Shown piece by piece: positions 1 to 6,192 of a stretch of 6,246 nucleotides of DNA. A model generated the notes under the pieces. It was not told where the DNA came from. It saw only the letters and a list, made by a program, of their open reading frames with translations, and did no database searches. Each line of letters opens with the position of its first letter. The stretch's first letter is position 1. The stretch is from assembly GCA_045645165.1 (NCBI GenBank), contig JAZRIF010000072.1:1-6246 (forward strand), given 5' to 3'. The translations under genes were made by a program, and so were the position numbers. The DNA comes from CAMEON01 sp045645165 (GTDB lineage Bacteria > Bacillota > Clostridia > Oscillospirales > CAG-272).

Positions 1-41
1 GAGAATGAAAAACTTAGGGTTGCCACCAAACGGGCGACCAA

Positions 42-72
42 CCGCGCGGTCGTCACTCTGACGACCGTGCGG
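42..72. repeat. Hairpin 1 of the left-end cluster (13-bp arms)
   Basis: The arms at 42-54 and 60-72 are inverted copies (ccgcgcggtcgtc against gacgaccgtgcgg) with one mismatch, which is a G-U wobble if transcribed. The loop is 55-59. A further short inverted pair, ttgcca at 20-25 and tggcaa at 78-83, brackets it and could form an outer stem. There is no T-run after either arm, so it does not look like an intrinsic terminator. Confidence 0.8.
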
Positions 73-105
73 CTTCATGGCAAACTGCGACTTGACAGCG
101 TATCA

Positions 106-131
106 GCCCATTTGCCTACCGGCAAATGGGC
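106..131. repeat. Hairpin 2 of the left-end cluster (perfect 11-bp arms)
   Basis: The arms gcccatttgcc (106-116) and ggcaaatgggc (121-131) are perfectly complementary around a 4-base loop, tacc. No T-run follows on either strand. It lies 33 bases after hairpin 1 and 22 bases before hairpin 3, so it is one element of a regularly packed structured block rather than an isolated terminator. Confidence 0.85.
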
Positions 132-153
132 GCGCAGATTAGGGGATAGGATC

Positions 154-186
154 CTTAAGGAAAGTACCGTGGGTACTTTCCTTAAG
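154..186. repeat. Hairpin 3 of the left-end cluster (perfect 15-bp arms)
   Basis: The arms cttaaggaaagtacc (154-168) and ggtactttccttaag (172-186) pair perfectly around a 3-base loop, gtg. This is the longest perfect stem in the left block. The left arm also overlaps a 10-bp palindrome, tccttaagga, at 152-161. Its core, ggtacttt, recurs at 199-206 in the next hairpin, so the two may be related units or may compete for pairing. Confidence 0.88.
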
Positions 187-199
187 TGGCGCTCTTTTG

Positions 200-231
200 G
201 TACTTTTCTCTCGACAGGGAGAGAAAAGTAC
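200..231. repeat. Hairpin 4 of the left-end cluster (perfect 13-bp arms)
   Basis: The arms gtacttttctctc (200-212) and gagagaaaagtac (219-231) pair perfectly around a 6-base loop, gacagg. The left arm repeats the ggtacttt core of hairpin 3. No run of T follows on the plus strand, so a terminator role is not supported. The stretch from 232 to 385 that follows is AT-richer and shows no gene, only one 10-base direct repeat. Confidence 0.87.
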
Positions 232-309
232 ATAAACAAACTCCCCTATAAACTGCAATTTGAAAAAAGGTTCTTTCCCTAAAATAATACCAAAAATTCC
301 TCTCCCCGT

Positions 310-388
310 CAATCCCTTTGAACAAATTTCTCTGCGTTTTGCTCAAAAAAGTTTTGCGAAGGGCGAAAAAATTGTACACAATCCCTTT
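310..388 (+). repeat. Pair of 10-base direct repeats upstream of the GH2 gene
   Basis: The decamer caatcccttt occurs at 310-319 and again at 379-388, 69 bases apart. The second copy runs into the -35 box of the GH2 promoter (386-391). A short inverted pair, attgt (371-375) and acaat (378-382), overlaps the second copy. This could be a regulator site or chance; the sequence alone does not decide. Confidence 0.4.
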
Positions 389-414
389 ACAAGCGGCTGC
401 GGGTATGCTATAAT
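386..414 (+). promoter_or_regulatory. Sigma-A type promoter of the GH2 gene, with extended -10
   Basis: A -35 box TTTACA (386-391) and a consensus -10 box TATAAT (409-414) are separated by 17 bases. TG at 406-407 gives the extended -10 form TGnTATAAT. Transcription would begin near 420-422, leaving a leader of only about 23 bases before the start codon at 444. The -10 box lies between the arms of an inverted repeat, gggtatg (401-407) and cataccc (420-426), a plausible operator. The ribosome binding site aaaggag (430-436) stands 7 bases before the ATG. Confidence 0.87.
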
Positions 415-426
415 AAAGCCATACCC
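401..426. promoter_or_regulatory. Inverted repeat around the -10 box (candidate operator)
   Basis: The 7-bp arms gggtatg (401-407) and cataccc (420-426) are perfectly complementary, with a 12-base spacer that contains the TATAAT box. The right arm falls at the predicted transcription start. A dimeric repressor bound here would block RNA polymerase. This is inferred from position and symmetry only; no known operator consensus is recognised. Confidence 0.45.
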
Positions 427-443
427 CCGAAAGGAGACGGATC

Positions 444-3400
444 ATGACGCATCAAACATCCAAGCGAATCTACCGAGCCCTGGCGTGGCTGCTCTGTACC
501 CTCATGCTGGGAGGGATATTCTTTCCGATTCTGTCGGTCTCGGCCGCGACCGAAACCGATATTGCCCGCGGCAAGACCGCTATATCCTGTCACCACGAAT
601 CCTCGTCCTTGACCCCCGATATGGCTCTGGATGGAAGCAGCGCCTCCCGCTTTGCCGCCGGCGGCGCATGCGGCCACGATACGTGGTATATTCTGGACTT
701 GGGGAACAACTACGACCTGTCCAGCGTCCGCATCAACTGGGAGGCCGCCCATCCTTCCTCCTACATGCTGGAGATTTCGAAGGATGGACAGACTTTTACC
801 AAAATGAAGACCGTAAACGGCGCTGGAGCGGGCTGGAACGAAACGGCCGTCAGCGGCATGGGGCGGTTCCTCCGCATCCGCGAGGTGAGCCGCGCGCTGC
901 CTCAGTACGGCTTTTCCATGTGGGATCTGGAGGTCTACGGCACTCCCTCGTCCCAGGCCAACGACAAGGCCTACTACCGTCTCCTCACTGAGGAGACGCG
1001 GAACGGCACCTTGAAGCTCTCCCATGAGGGGCTGGTGTCCGAGGGAACGCAGGTGACCCTGACAGTCACACCCATGGCGGGAGGGAGCCTCATCAAGCTG
1101 ACGAAAAACGGAAAGGATGTGACGGCAGACGTGAAGGACGATAAGTATATCTTTACCGCCGACGGCGAGGCGATTTTCGCCGCAGAATTTGCCACCGCTC
1201 CCGGCTCCAGCTTTGAGTGCGAGGATGCGCTGGCCTTTGCCTCCGACGGTGTGACCCCCTCCGCCGTCACCCGCCTCGCCGACGCCAACGCCTCAAACAA
1301 GGAGGTTGCGGGAAGCACGGGAGGCAAATACTTCGTATTTGAGAACGTGGTGGAGTCCAACTGCATCCACATTGCCTACGCCTCTCCCAACACCAACAAT
1401 ATGAATCTCTATATCCGCTATCCGTGGGAGGAGACTTTCCATGAGGCGGGGCTCATCCCCTTCTCCACCTCCAATTCCTGGGACATGAATTCCTCCTACA
1501 TCGCCGTGTCCCCCTTGACCTATATCCCTGCGGGATCGGATATCAAGATCCGTCCCAACGTGGACGTGAATCTGGACTGCCTGTGGCTGACCAATGAATC
1601 TGCGGGTACGGCCGCCGACGCTCCTGCGGGAACGCTGACCGCCGAGGTGCTGTCCGACAAGGCGGAGGCCGACATCATGGCCACCTACGCCAAGAGTGTC
1701 AGGCTGACCAAGGGGCAGAGCGTGACCTTCAAGGTTCCTGCCGTTAGCGAAATCTATAACGTGCTGAGCCTGTCCTACCGCGCCGAGGCGGCTACCAAGG
1801 TCGCCTTTAAGAAGGGAAGCGCCGCGCTGGGTGAGACTGAGCTTTCCGCCACCCAGCTCCGTACCTACGCGGGAGCAGGTATGCGCACCGAGACCTACAA
1901 GGCGGGAGATGAGGTGACCCTGACGGTTACCGACGGCGAGCTGTGGCTGGACTGCGTGACGGTCAACTACGCCCCCGATCCCGAAACCGTGACGGTGGGC
2001 TCCATGCCCGAGAAGGGTGAGCGCCTGACCGTCTCTCTGGACGGTACCTGGGCTATTGGAACCAAGCGCGTCACCGAAACATGGGCGGTGCCCGGCACGG
2101 TGCCCGCCGACGTGGATTTCATCAACTCCATCCCCGTCCCCGGTCTGTGGCACTCCGCCGCCTACGATTTGGGTGAGTACAGCGGTACCATGACGTGGTA
2201 CAAGAAGACCGTGACGCTGGCCGAGGCGCCCACCGAGCAGGTGCTTCTGTACATCGGCTCTGCCCAGTACGGCCGCCATATCTACGTCAACGGGCAGTAC
2301 GCGGGAAGCTACGAGTACAACTACTCCCGCTCCTACACCGATATCACCTCCTTCCTGAAGAAGGGTGAGAACGAGATCGTCATCATGCTGGGGGCTTGGT
2401 CTCTCCAATTCGGGAACAGCACTACCCCCGCCCACGTTCTTGTCGACGGTGAATCCTCTGAGGACGAGCCCGGCATTACGGATTCGGTGGAGCTGATCTT
2501 CAACGCCGCTCCCGATGTGTCTGCGGTGCAGGTCAATCCTAACATCGACAAGGGGACTCTGCAGGTACAGGTGACCCTGGGGAATCGCTCTGACAAGGCC
2601 GTGACCTCCGACGTGGTGATATCCGTCTATGAGCTGGGTGTTTTCGAGAACGGTGTTCCGAAACAGACCGAGGTCAAGGTGGGTGAGTTCACCCAAACGG
2701 GCGTCAAGGTGGGCAAGGACGGCACCGCCACTTTCACCGTGGACGAGATCAAGCTGGATGGCTGGAGCAAGGATAAATGCTGGTCGCCCGATAACCCCTA
2801 TCTCTACCGCGTGGAGATCCAAACCATAGGCGATACCCATAGTGTTCGCTTCGGTATGCGTACCTTCGACTTCGACCCCGTCACCAAGTACGCTCGCCTC
2901 AATGGGGAGATCTTCTACCTCTTCGGCACCAACGTGGCCATCGAGCGCTACTTCGACGATCCCCTCTGCGGCACCACTCCGTGGGAGGAGGACTGGATCC
3001 GCAAGCTGTACAGCGAATACAAGGACGTGAACTGGGTCTGCTTCCGCACCCACCTGGGTCACGCCAACAGCAAGTGGTTCGATATTGCCGACGAGATGGG
3101 TATGATGATCTTCGACGAGTATCCTATCTGGGGCAACGCGGGTGGGGATACCCTGAATTCCATCCTGCCCGAGATCTACGCTTGGATCGACAGCCGCGGC
3201 TACCACCCCTCTCTGATCGTCTTCGACGCGCAGAACGAGGCGACCTACGACCTGCCCGATCAGTTTATTCGCAAGGGACGGGAGTACGATCTCCAGAAGC
3301 GTCCTTGGGACAACGGCTGGCGGCCTCCCGTGGGAGAGAACGACCCCGTGGAGTGTCATCCTTACATCATAGGAGGTCAGGGCATCAGCGGCTTGAACAA

Positions 3401-4415
3401 CATGACCGTTTCCAAGCCCATCGTGACCACCGCTGACATCGGCTGGACCTACGACACCCATCCCGATCACCCTTACCTCATCAACGAGCATGGTGAGTAC
3501 TGGATCAACCGCGAGGGCGCAGCCATGAGCGGCACGGCAGGCACCTGGAATTCCGCTCTGCCCGGAGCGACCAACGAGGAGCGGCTGGCTTACTACGCTG
3601 AACTGATGGCCGCCCAAATGGAGGCCTTCCGCACCGAACGCGCCTACGTGGGACTTCTGTTCTTCTGCGGCTTGGGATCCTCTTTCCCCTCGGCTAAAGG
3701 CGTGACCTCGGATATCCTGTCCCCCGACGTCTCCACCGCCGAGTCCCTGCAGATTCGCCCCTACACCAAGGAGCTTTTGAAGAACGCCTTTGCGGATCTG
3801 GGTATCGTCATCGACGAGTACACCGAGGAAGTCAAGCGGGGCGACAAGATCCGTCTCCCCATCGTGCTGGTCAATGACACCGGCAAGGCCGTGACCGATC
3901 TCCCTGTGACCCTCAAGATCATGAGCGGCGATACCGTCCTCTACGCCGAGCGCATCACCATGAGCGTGGACGCCTTCTCCAAGGATAACAAGGGTCTTGC
4001 CCGCGAGATGATCACCGTCACGGTTCCCGCCTTCCGCGACTACTGCAAGAACAGAACGACTCTGACCGTCACCGCCTCCTACGAGCTGGACGGCGAGACC
4101 GTGTATAGCCAGCGCAAGTGGCTGGTCAAGGGTGGCGATCTGTCGGACGATGAATTGCCCGTTTACGATTGGCTGACTAAGGAAGAGCCCGCCGAGACCG
4201 AAACTGAGGCGGTCGATACCCAGGCTGCTCCCGACACCGACAAGGAGGTTTCGGATACGACCGCTCAACCCGACGTGGAGCCTTCCGTGACCACCGATGC
4301 GTCTGCCACCAAGGGCGGTTGCGGCTCTACCATCTCGGGCGCGGCTGTCCTGACTGCGCTGACCCTGACCGCCGCCGCAGCCCATAAGCGTTCCAAGAAA
4401 AAGGACGGGGAATAA
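444..4415 (+). CDS. Secreted multi-module glycoside hydrolase family 2 protein with C-terminal anchor
   Basis: Extracellular exo-acting glycosidase of the GH2 type; the sugar cleaved cannot be told from sequence. Residues 1-34 are a signal peptide (KR, hydrophobic core, VSA-A cleavage site). Residues 39-167 form an F5/8 type C (discoidin, CBM32-like) module ending in WDLEVYGT. Residues 186-250 resemble a divergent InlB-type repeat, 254-386 a CBM35/CBM6-like module, and 396-512 another beta-rich module. The GH2 sugar-binding domain spans about 526-665 (SLDGTW, PVPGLW), the Ig-like domain about 680-800, and the TIM barrel about 802-1090. The barrel has RTH at 868-870, the acid/base in AQNE (Glu932) and a nucleophile region NEHGEYW (Glu1015 most likely, Glu1018 possible). 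The 83-residue gap between the glutamates matches the 76 to 91 known in LacZ and GusA. An Ig-like module (1121-1232), an acidic Thr/Pro linker and a GGCGS/hydrophobic/KRSKKK tail follow. It has its own promoter, and aaaggag lies 7 bases before the ATG. Confidence 0.9.
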   Translation: MTHQTSKRIYRALAWLLCTLMLGGIFFPILSVSAATETDIARGKTAISCHHESSSLTPDMALDGSSASRFAAGGACGHDTWYILDLGNNYDLSSVRINWEAAHPSSYMLEISKDGQTFTKMKTVNGAGAGWNETAVSGMGRFLRIREVSRALPQYGFSMWDLEVYGTPSSQANDKAYYRLLTEETRNGTLKLSHEGLVSEGTQVTLTVTPMAGGSLIKLTKNGKDVTADVKDDKYIFTADGEAIFAAEFATAPGSSFECEDALAFASDGVTPSAVTRLADANASNKEVAGSTGGKYFVFENVVESNCIHIAYASPNTNNMNLYIRYPWEETFHEAGLIPFSTSNSWDMNSSYIAVSPLTYIPAGSDIKIRPNVDVNLDCLWLTNESAGTAADAPAGTLTAEVLSDKAEADIMATYAKSVRLTKGQSVTFKVPAVSEIYNVLSLSYRAEAATKVAFKKGSAALGETELSATQLRTYAGAGMRTETYKAGDEVTLTVTDGELWLDCVTVNYAPDPETVTVGSMPEKGERLTVSLDGTWAIGTKRVTETWAVPGTVPADVDFINSIPVPGLWHSAAYDLGEYSGTMTWYKKTVTLAEAPTEQVLLYIGSAQYGRHIYVNGQYAGSYEYNYSRSYTDITSFLKKGENEIVIMLGAWSLQFGNSTTPAHVLVDGESSEDEPGITDSVELIFNAAPDVSAVQVNPNIDKGTLQVQVTLGNRSDKAVTSDVVISVYELGVFENGVPKQTEVKVGEFTQTGVKVGKDGTATFTVDEIKLDGWSKDKCWSPDNPYLYRVEIQTIGDTHSVRFGMRTFDFDPVTKYARLNGEIFYLFGTNVAIERYFDDPLCGTTPWEEDWIRKLYSEYKDVNWVCFRTHLGHANSKWFDIADEMGMMIFDEYPIWGNAGGDTLNSILPEIYAWIDSRGYHPSLIVFDAQNEATYDLPDQFIRKGREYDLQKRPWDNGWRPPVGENDPVECHPYIIGGQGISGLNNMTVSKPIVTTADIGWTYDTHPDHPYLINEHGEYWINREGAAMSGTAGTWNSALPGATNEERLAYYAELMAAQMEAFRTERAYVGLLFFCGLGSSFPSAKGVTSDILSPDVSTAESLQIRPYTKELLKNAFADLGIVIDEYTEEVKRGDKIRLPIVLVNDTGKAVTDLPVTLKIMSGDTVLYAERITMSVDAFSKDNKGLAREMITVTVPAFRDYCKNRTTLTVTASYELDGETVYSQRKWLVKGGDLSDDELPVYDWLTKEEPAETETEAVDTQAAPDTDKEVSDTTAQPDVEPSVTTDASATKGGCGSTISGAAVLTALTLTAAAAHKRSKKKDGE
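4311..4412 (+). other. C-terminal sorting-like tail of the GH2 protein (GGCGS, hydrophobic segment, basic end)
   Basis: The last 33 residues (1291-1323) have three parts: a GGCGS motif with Cys1293, a short Ala/Leu/Thr-rich hydrophobic stretch (1297-1313), and a basic end, KRSKKK (1315-1320). A linker rich in Glu, Asp, Thr and Pro precedes it. The order of motif, membrane span and basic cluster is that of a C-terminal surface-anchoring signal, but there is no LPxTG. The cysteine could be a processing or lipidation point, by analogy with other C-terminal sorting signals; that is inference. Confidence 0.6.
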
Positions 4416-4438
4416 ACCCGTTGAACACAACTAAATTC

Positions 4439-4468
4439 GCAGGGGGAGTACTTGACAACTCCCCCTGC
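4439..4468. promoter_or_regulatory. Perfect 11-bp dyad enclosing the -35 box of the acyltransferase promoter
   Basis: The arms gcagggggagt (4439-4449) and actccccctgc (4458-4468) are perfectly complementary. The 8-base loop (4450-4457) contains the whole TTGACA -35 box. It starts 23 bases after the GH2 stop codon, so it could end GH2 transcription, but no T-run follows (ttcgtgg), which argues against a classical intrinsic terminator. An operator role, or a double role, fits the position. Confidence 0.6.
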
Positions 4469-4481
4469 TTCGTGGTATAAT
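4452..4481 (+). promoter_or_regulatory. Consensus sigma-A promoter of the acyltransferase gene
   Basis: Both boxes match consensus exactly: TTGACA (4452-4457) and TATAAT (4476-4481), 18 bases apart. Transcription would start near 4488, giving a leader of about 50 bases. The leader holds a small hairpin (gcccg at 4503-4507 with cgggc at 4516-4520, extended by a wobble and an A-T pair). The ribosome binding site agga (4529-4532) stands 6 bases before the ATG at 4539. This promoter makes the gene independent of the GH2 gene upstream. Confidence 0.9.
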
Positions 4482-4538
4482 AGCATGAACTCAATATGAA
4501 CCGCCCGTTTAAAAGCGGGCAAGAAAGTAGGAAACGGC

Positions 4539-5834
4539 ATGAAGATCAAGACCTTGCGCCGCACATACGACCAAGTGATGGCTCTCCCCCGCCCCAAGCA
4601 CAGAAAGCCTTGGAAACCCACGTTTATCATGCGGACGGTTATGCGTATCGCGTCCGCCCCCGATCTGTGGGCGACCCACTTTTCCTATACCCGCGATAAA
4701 AAAAGCGAACCCAAGGAGCCCTGCCTCATCCTCATGAACCACTCCAGCTTCATCGACCTGAAGATGGCTGCGGGGATTCTGTACCCTCAGCCCTACGGCA
4801 TCGTCTGCACCACCGACGCCATGGTGGGCAAGGGCTTGCTCATGAAGCTTTTGGGATGTATCCCTACTCAGAAGTTCGTTACCGATCTCTCCCTTATCCG
4901 CGACATGAAGTATATGCTCAAGGAGAAGAAGACCTCGGTGCTTCTGTATCCTGAGGCGGGCTACTCCTTCGACGGACGGGCTACCACCATGCCTGCTCTG
5001 GGTGGTCTCATCAAAATGCTGAACGTCCCTGTTCTCATGATCACCACCTACGGCGCCTTCGCCCGCGACCCTCTCTATAACGGTCTGCAGAACCGCAAGG
5101 TCAAGGTGACCGCCGACGTGACGACTCTCTTGACCCGCGAGCAGGTGGAAACCCTTTCGCCAGACGACCTGAGCGAAGTCGTAACCCAAGCCTTTTCCTT
5201 CGATAACTTCGCCTGGCAGCATGAAAACGGCGTAAAGATCACTGAAAAGTTCCGCGCTGACGGCCTCCACCGTATCCTCTATAAATGCCCTGCCTGCGGT
5301 GCTGAGGGAGACATGGAGGGGAAGGGAACTCACCTGACCTGCCGCGCCTGCGGAAAATCCTGGTTCCTCACCGAGCTGGGGCGTTTGGAAGCCACCGAGG
5401 GGGAGACCGAATTCCCCCACATCCCCGATTGGTACGATTGGGAACGGGCACAGGTTAAGTCCGAGATCGATGCGGGGCAGTACGGCCTGGATACTCCTGT
5501 GGATATCGCCCTTATGGTGGACTACAAGGGGCTCTACATGGTTGGTGACGGCCGCTTGACCCATACCCCCGACGGCTTCGTGCTGGACGGCTGTGACGGT
5601 AAGCTCCACTACGAGCAGAAGCCCCGCGCCTCCCACACCCTCAATTCCGACTTCTACTGGTACTGCATCGGAGACGTCATCGGCATTGGCAACCGCGACT
5701 GCCTCTACTACTGCTTCCCCAAGCCCGTGAACGGCAAGATCCCTCCCGTGGCCAAGGCCAGACTGGCTACCGAGGAGTTGTATAAAGCGGCTATGGCGAA
5801 CCGTAGACGATCGCCCCGCGCCAAGGATGAATAA
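4539..5834 (+). CDS. PlsC-type acyltransferase-like protein with a zinc ribbon
   Basis: Probable lipid acyltransferase of the lysophosphatidic acid acyltransferase (PlsC/AGPAT) superfamily, which transfers acyl chains to a lipid hydroxyl at the cytoplasmic face of the membrane. Motif I is NHSSFID with the HX4D catalytic pair His68 and Asp73. A motif III-like segment, YPEAGYSFDG, has Glu139 where the family has its PEGTR glutamate. Residues 163-168 (VPVLMI) fit motif IV. At 250-271 a CPAC-x14-CRAC pattern (Cys250, 253, 268, 271) forms a rubredoxin-like zinc ribbon, followed by about 155 residues I cannot assign, with aromatic and Gly-rich beta-like sequence. At 431 residues it is far longer than the roughly 240 of plain PlsC. 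There is no signal peptide and no clear membrane span. The true acceptor is unknown. It is transcribed alone and converges with the small regulator downstream. Confidence 0.82.
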   Translation: MKIKTLRRTYDQVMALPRPKHRKPWKPTFIMRTVMRIASAPDLWATHFSYTRDKKSEPKEPCLILMNHSSFIDLKMAAGILYPQPYGIVCTTDAMVGKGLLMKLLGCIPTQKFVTDLSLIRDMKYMLKEKKTSVLLYPEAGYSFDGRATTMPALGGLIKMLNVPVLMITTYGAFARDPLYNGLQNRKVKVTADVTTLLTREQVETLSPDDLSEVVTQAFSFDNFAWQHENGVKITEKFRADGLHRILYKCPACGAEGDMEGKGTHLTCRACGKSWFLTELGRLEATEGETEFPHIPDWYDWERAQVKSEIDAGQYGLDTPVDIALMVDYKGLYMVGDGRLTHTPDGFVLDGCDGKLHYEQKPRASHTLNSDFYWYCIGDVIGIGNRDCLYYCFPKPVNGKIPPVAKARLATEELYKAAMANRRRSPRAKDE

Positions 5835-5843
5835 AAAATGCAT

Positions 5844-5889
5844 GAAGAATCCCGCCCTTCCGTGTGCTTACGGAGAGGCGGGATTCTTT
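5844..5889. terminator. Bidirectional hairpin terminator between convergent genes
   Basis: A 12-bp perfect stem (aagaatcccgcc at 5845-5856 with ggcgggattctt at 5877-5888), extended by a G-U pair, continues after a small mismatch into an inner stem (tccgt at 5859-5863 with acgga at 5870-5874). It starts 9 bases after the acyltransferase stop codon and ends 6 bases before the end of the regulator gene. On the minus strand a T6 run (5834-5839) follows a few bases after the stem; on the plus strand only TTT follows. It is thus stronger for the minus-strand gene but suits both. Confidence 0.82.
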
Positions 5890-5895
5890 GTGATG

Positions 5896-6105
5896 TCAGG
5901 GTTCAATGCCCAACAGGTACCCCAAGCTCACTCCCAAAATCTTGGCGATCTCGGGGAGCAGGATAATGTCGGGGCAGGAGAGCTCCCGTTCCCATTTGGA
6001 CACGGCCTGGGGCGTTACGCCGAAATATTCGCCGAATACGGTCTGGCTCATGCGCTGCTCTCGGCGGAAAGCGCGGATGGAGGTGGAGATGCGGAGAGTG
6101 TTCAT
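5896..6105 (-). CDS. Small XRE-family helix-turn-helix regulator
   Basis: A 69-residue protein that is almost entirely one HTH_3 (Cro/C1, XRE) DNA-binding domain. Residues 8-67 include RAFRREQRMSQ, then FGEYFGVTPQAVSKWERE with the recognition helix around TPQAVSKWE, and LPEIAKILGVSLGYLLG. The WERE and the conserved Leu/Ile pattern are typical. There is no effector or dimerisation domain after it, so this is a stand-alone DNA binder, probably a dimeric repressor. The start is supported by gaaagga (minus strand, 6112-6118) 6 bases before the ATG. No clear promoter was found between the start and the window edge; a TATAAAT-like stretch near 6224-6233 is possible. It converges with the acyltransferase gene. 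Its target is unknown. Confidence 0.88.
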   Translation of the reverse strand: MNTLRISTSIRAFRREQRMSQTVFGEYFGVTPQAVSKWERELSCPDIILLPEIAKILGVSLGYLLGIEP

Positions 6106-6160
6106 GGCAATTCCTTTCTGAAAAGAGTTTCAAATGGGGGGAGGAGAGCGGGAGGACGCT

Positions 6161-6192
6161 TGGGGGAAACTTCTTGAAAGAAGTTTCCCCCA
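6161..6192. repeat. Perfect hairpin repeat with G5/C5 arms upstream of the regulator
   Basis: The arms tgggggaaacttctt (6161-6175) and aagaagtttccccca (6178-6192) are perfectly complementary; sterically this is a 14-bp stem with a TGAA tetraloop. The flank on the right (6193-6220, gaccccc then ttcaag and ctttcaa) holds degenerate pieces of the same arms, so it may belong to the same element. No T-run follows either arm. The form resembles interspersed palindromic repeats common in uncultured Clostridia genomes, from memory and unverified. If transcribed with the regulator, it would lie in its leader. Confidence 0.82.

Noticed and set aside
42..231. CRISPR array
   Set aside because: The hairpins differ from each other in sequence and length, and there are no identical repeats with regular spacers.
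67..282. Possible small gene of 71 codons in the left-end hairpin block
   Set aside because: The start has no good ribosome binding site and the frame runs straight through the hairpins 2 to 4, so the coding look is an effect of the repeats.
444..545. Lipoprotein signal at Cys18 of the GH2 protein
   Set aside because: The residues before it (AWLLC) do not fit a lipobox, and a normal signal peptidase I site (VSA-A) lies further on.
260..991. 243-codon plus-strand frame overlapping the start of the GH2 gene
   Set aside because: It overlaps the signal peptide and discoidin module in another frame, is Arg/Pro/His-rich and shows no domain.
1293..4430. 1045-codon open frame on the minus strand inside the GH2 gene
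   Set aside because: It is rich in Gly, Val, His and Arg without any recognisable domain, has no ribosome binding site, and mirrors the codon bias of the strongly supported plus-strand gene.
4439..4468. Classical intrinsic terminator of the GH2 gene
   Set aside because: The stem is good, but no T-run follows on either strand, so I list it as a dyad or operator and only mention termination as possible.
4509..5843. 444-codon minus-strand frame across the acyltransferase gene
   Set aside because: It is antisense to a gene with clear family motifs and a consensus promoter; its own sequence is low in complexity and starts inside the terminator region.
5827..6177. 116-codon plus-strand frame after the acyltransferase
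   Set aside because: It runs through the terminator hairpin and antisense to the helix-turn-helix gene, which has a clear family match.
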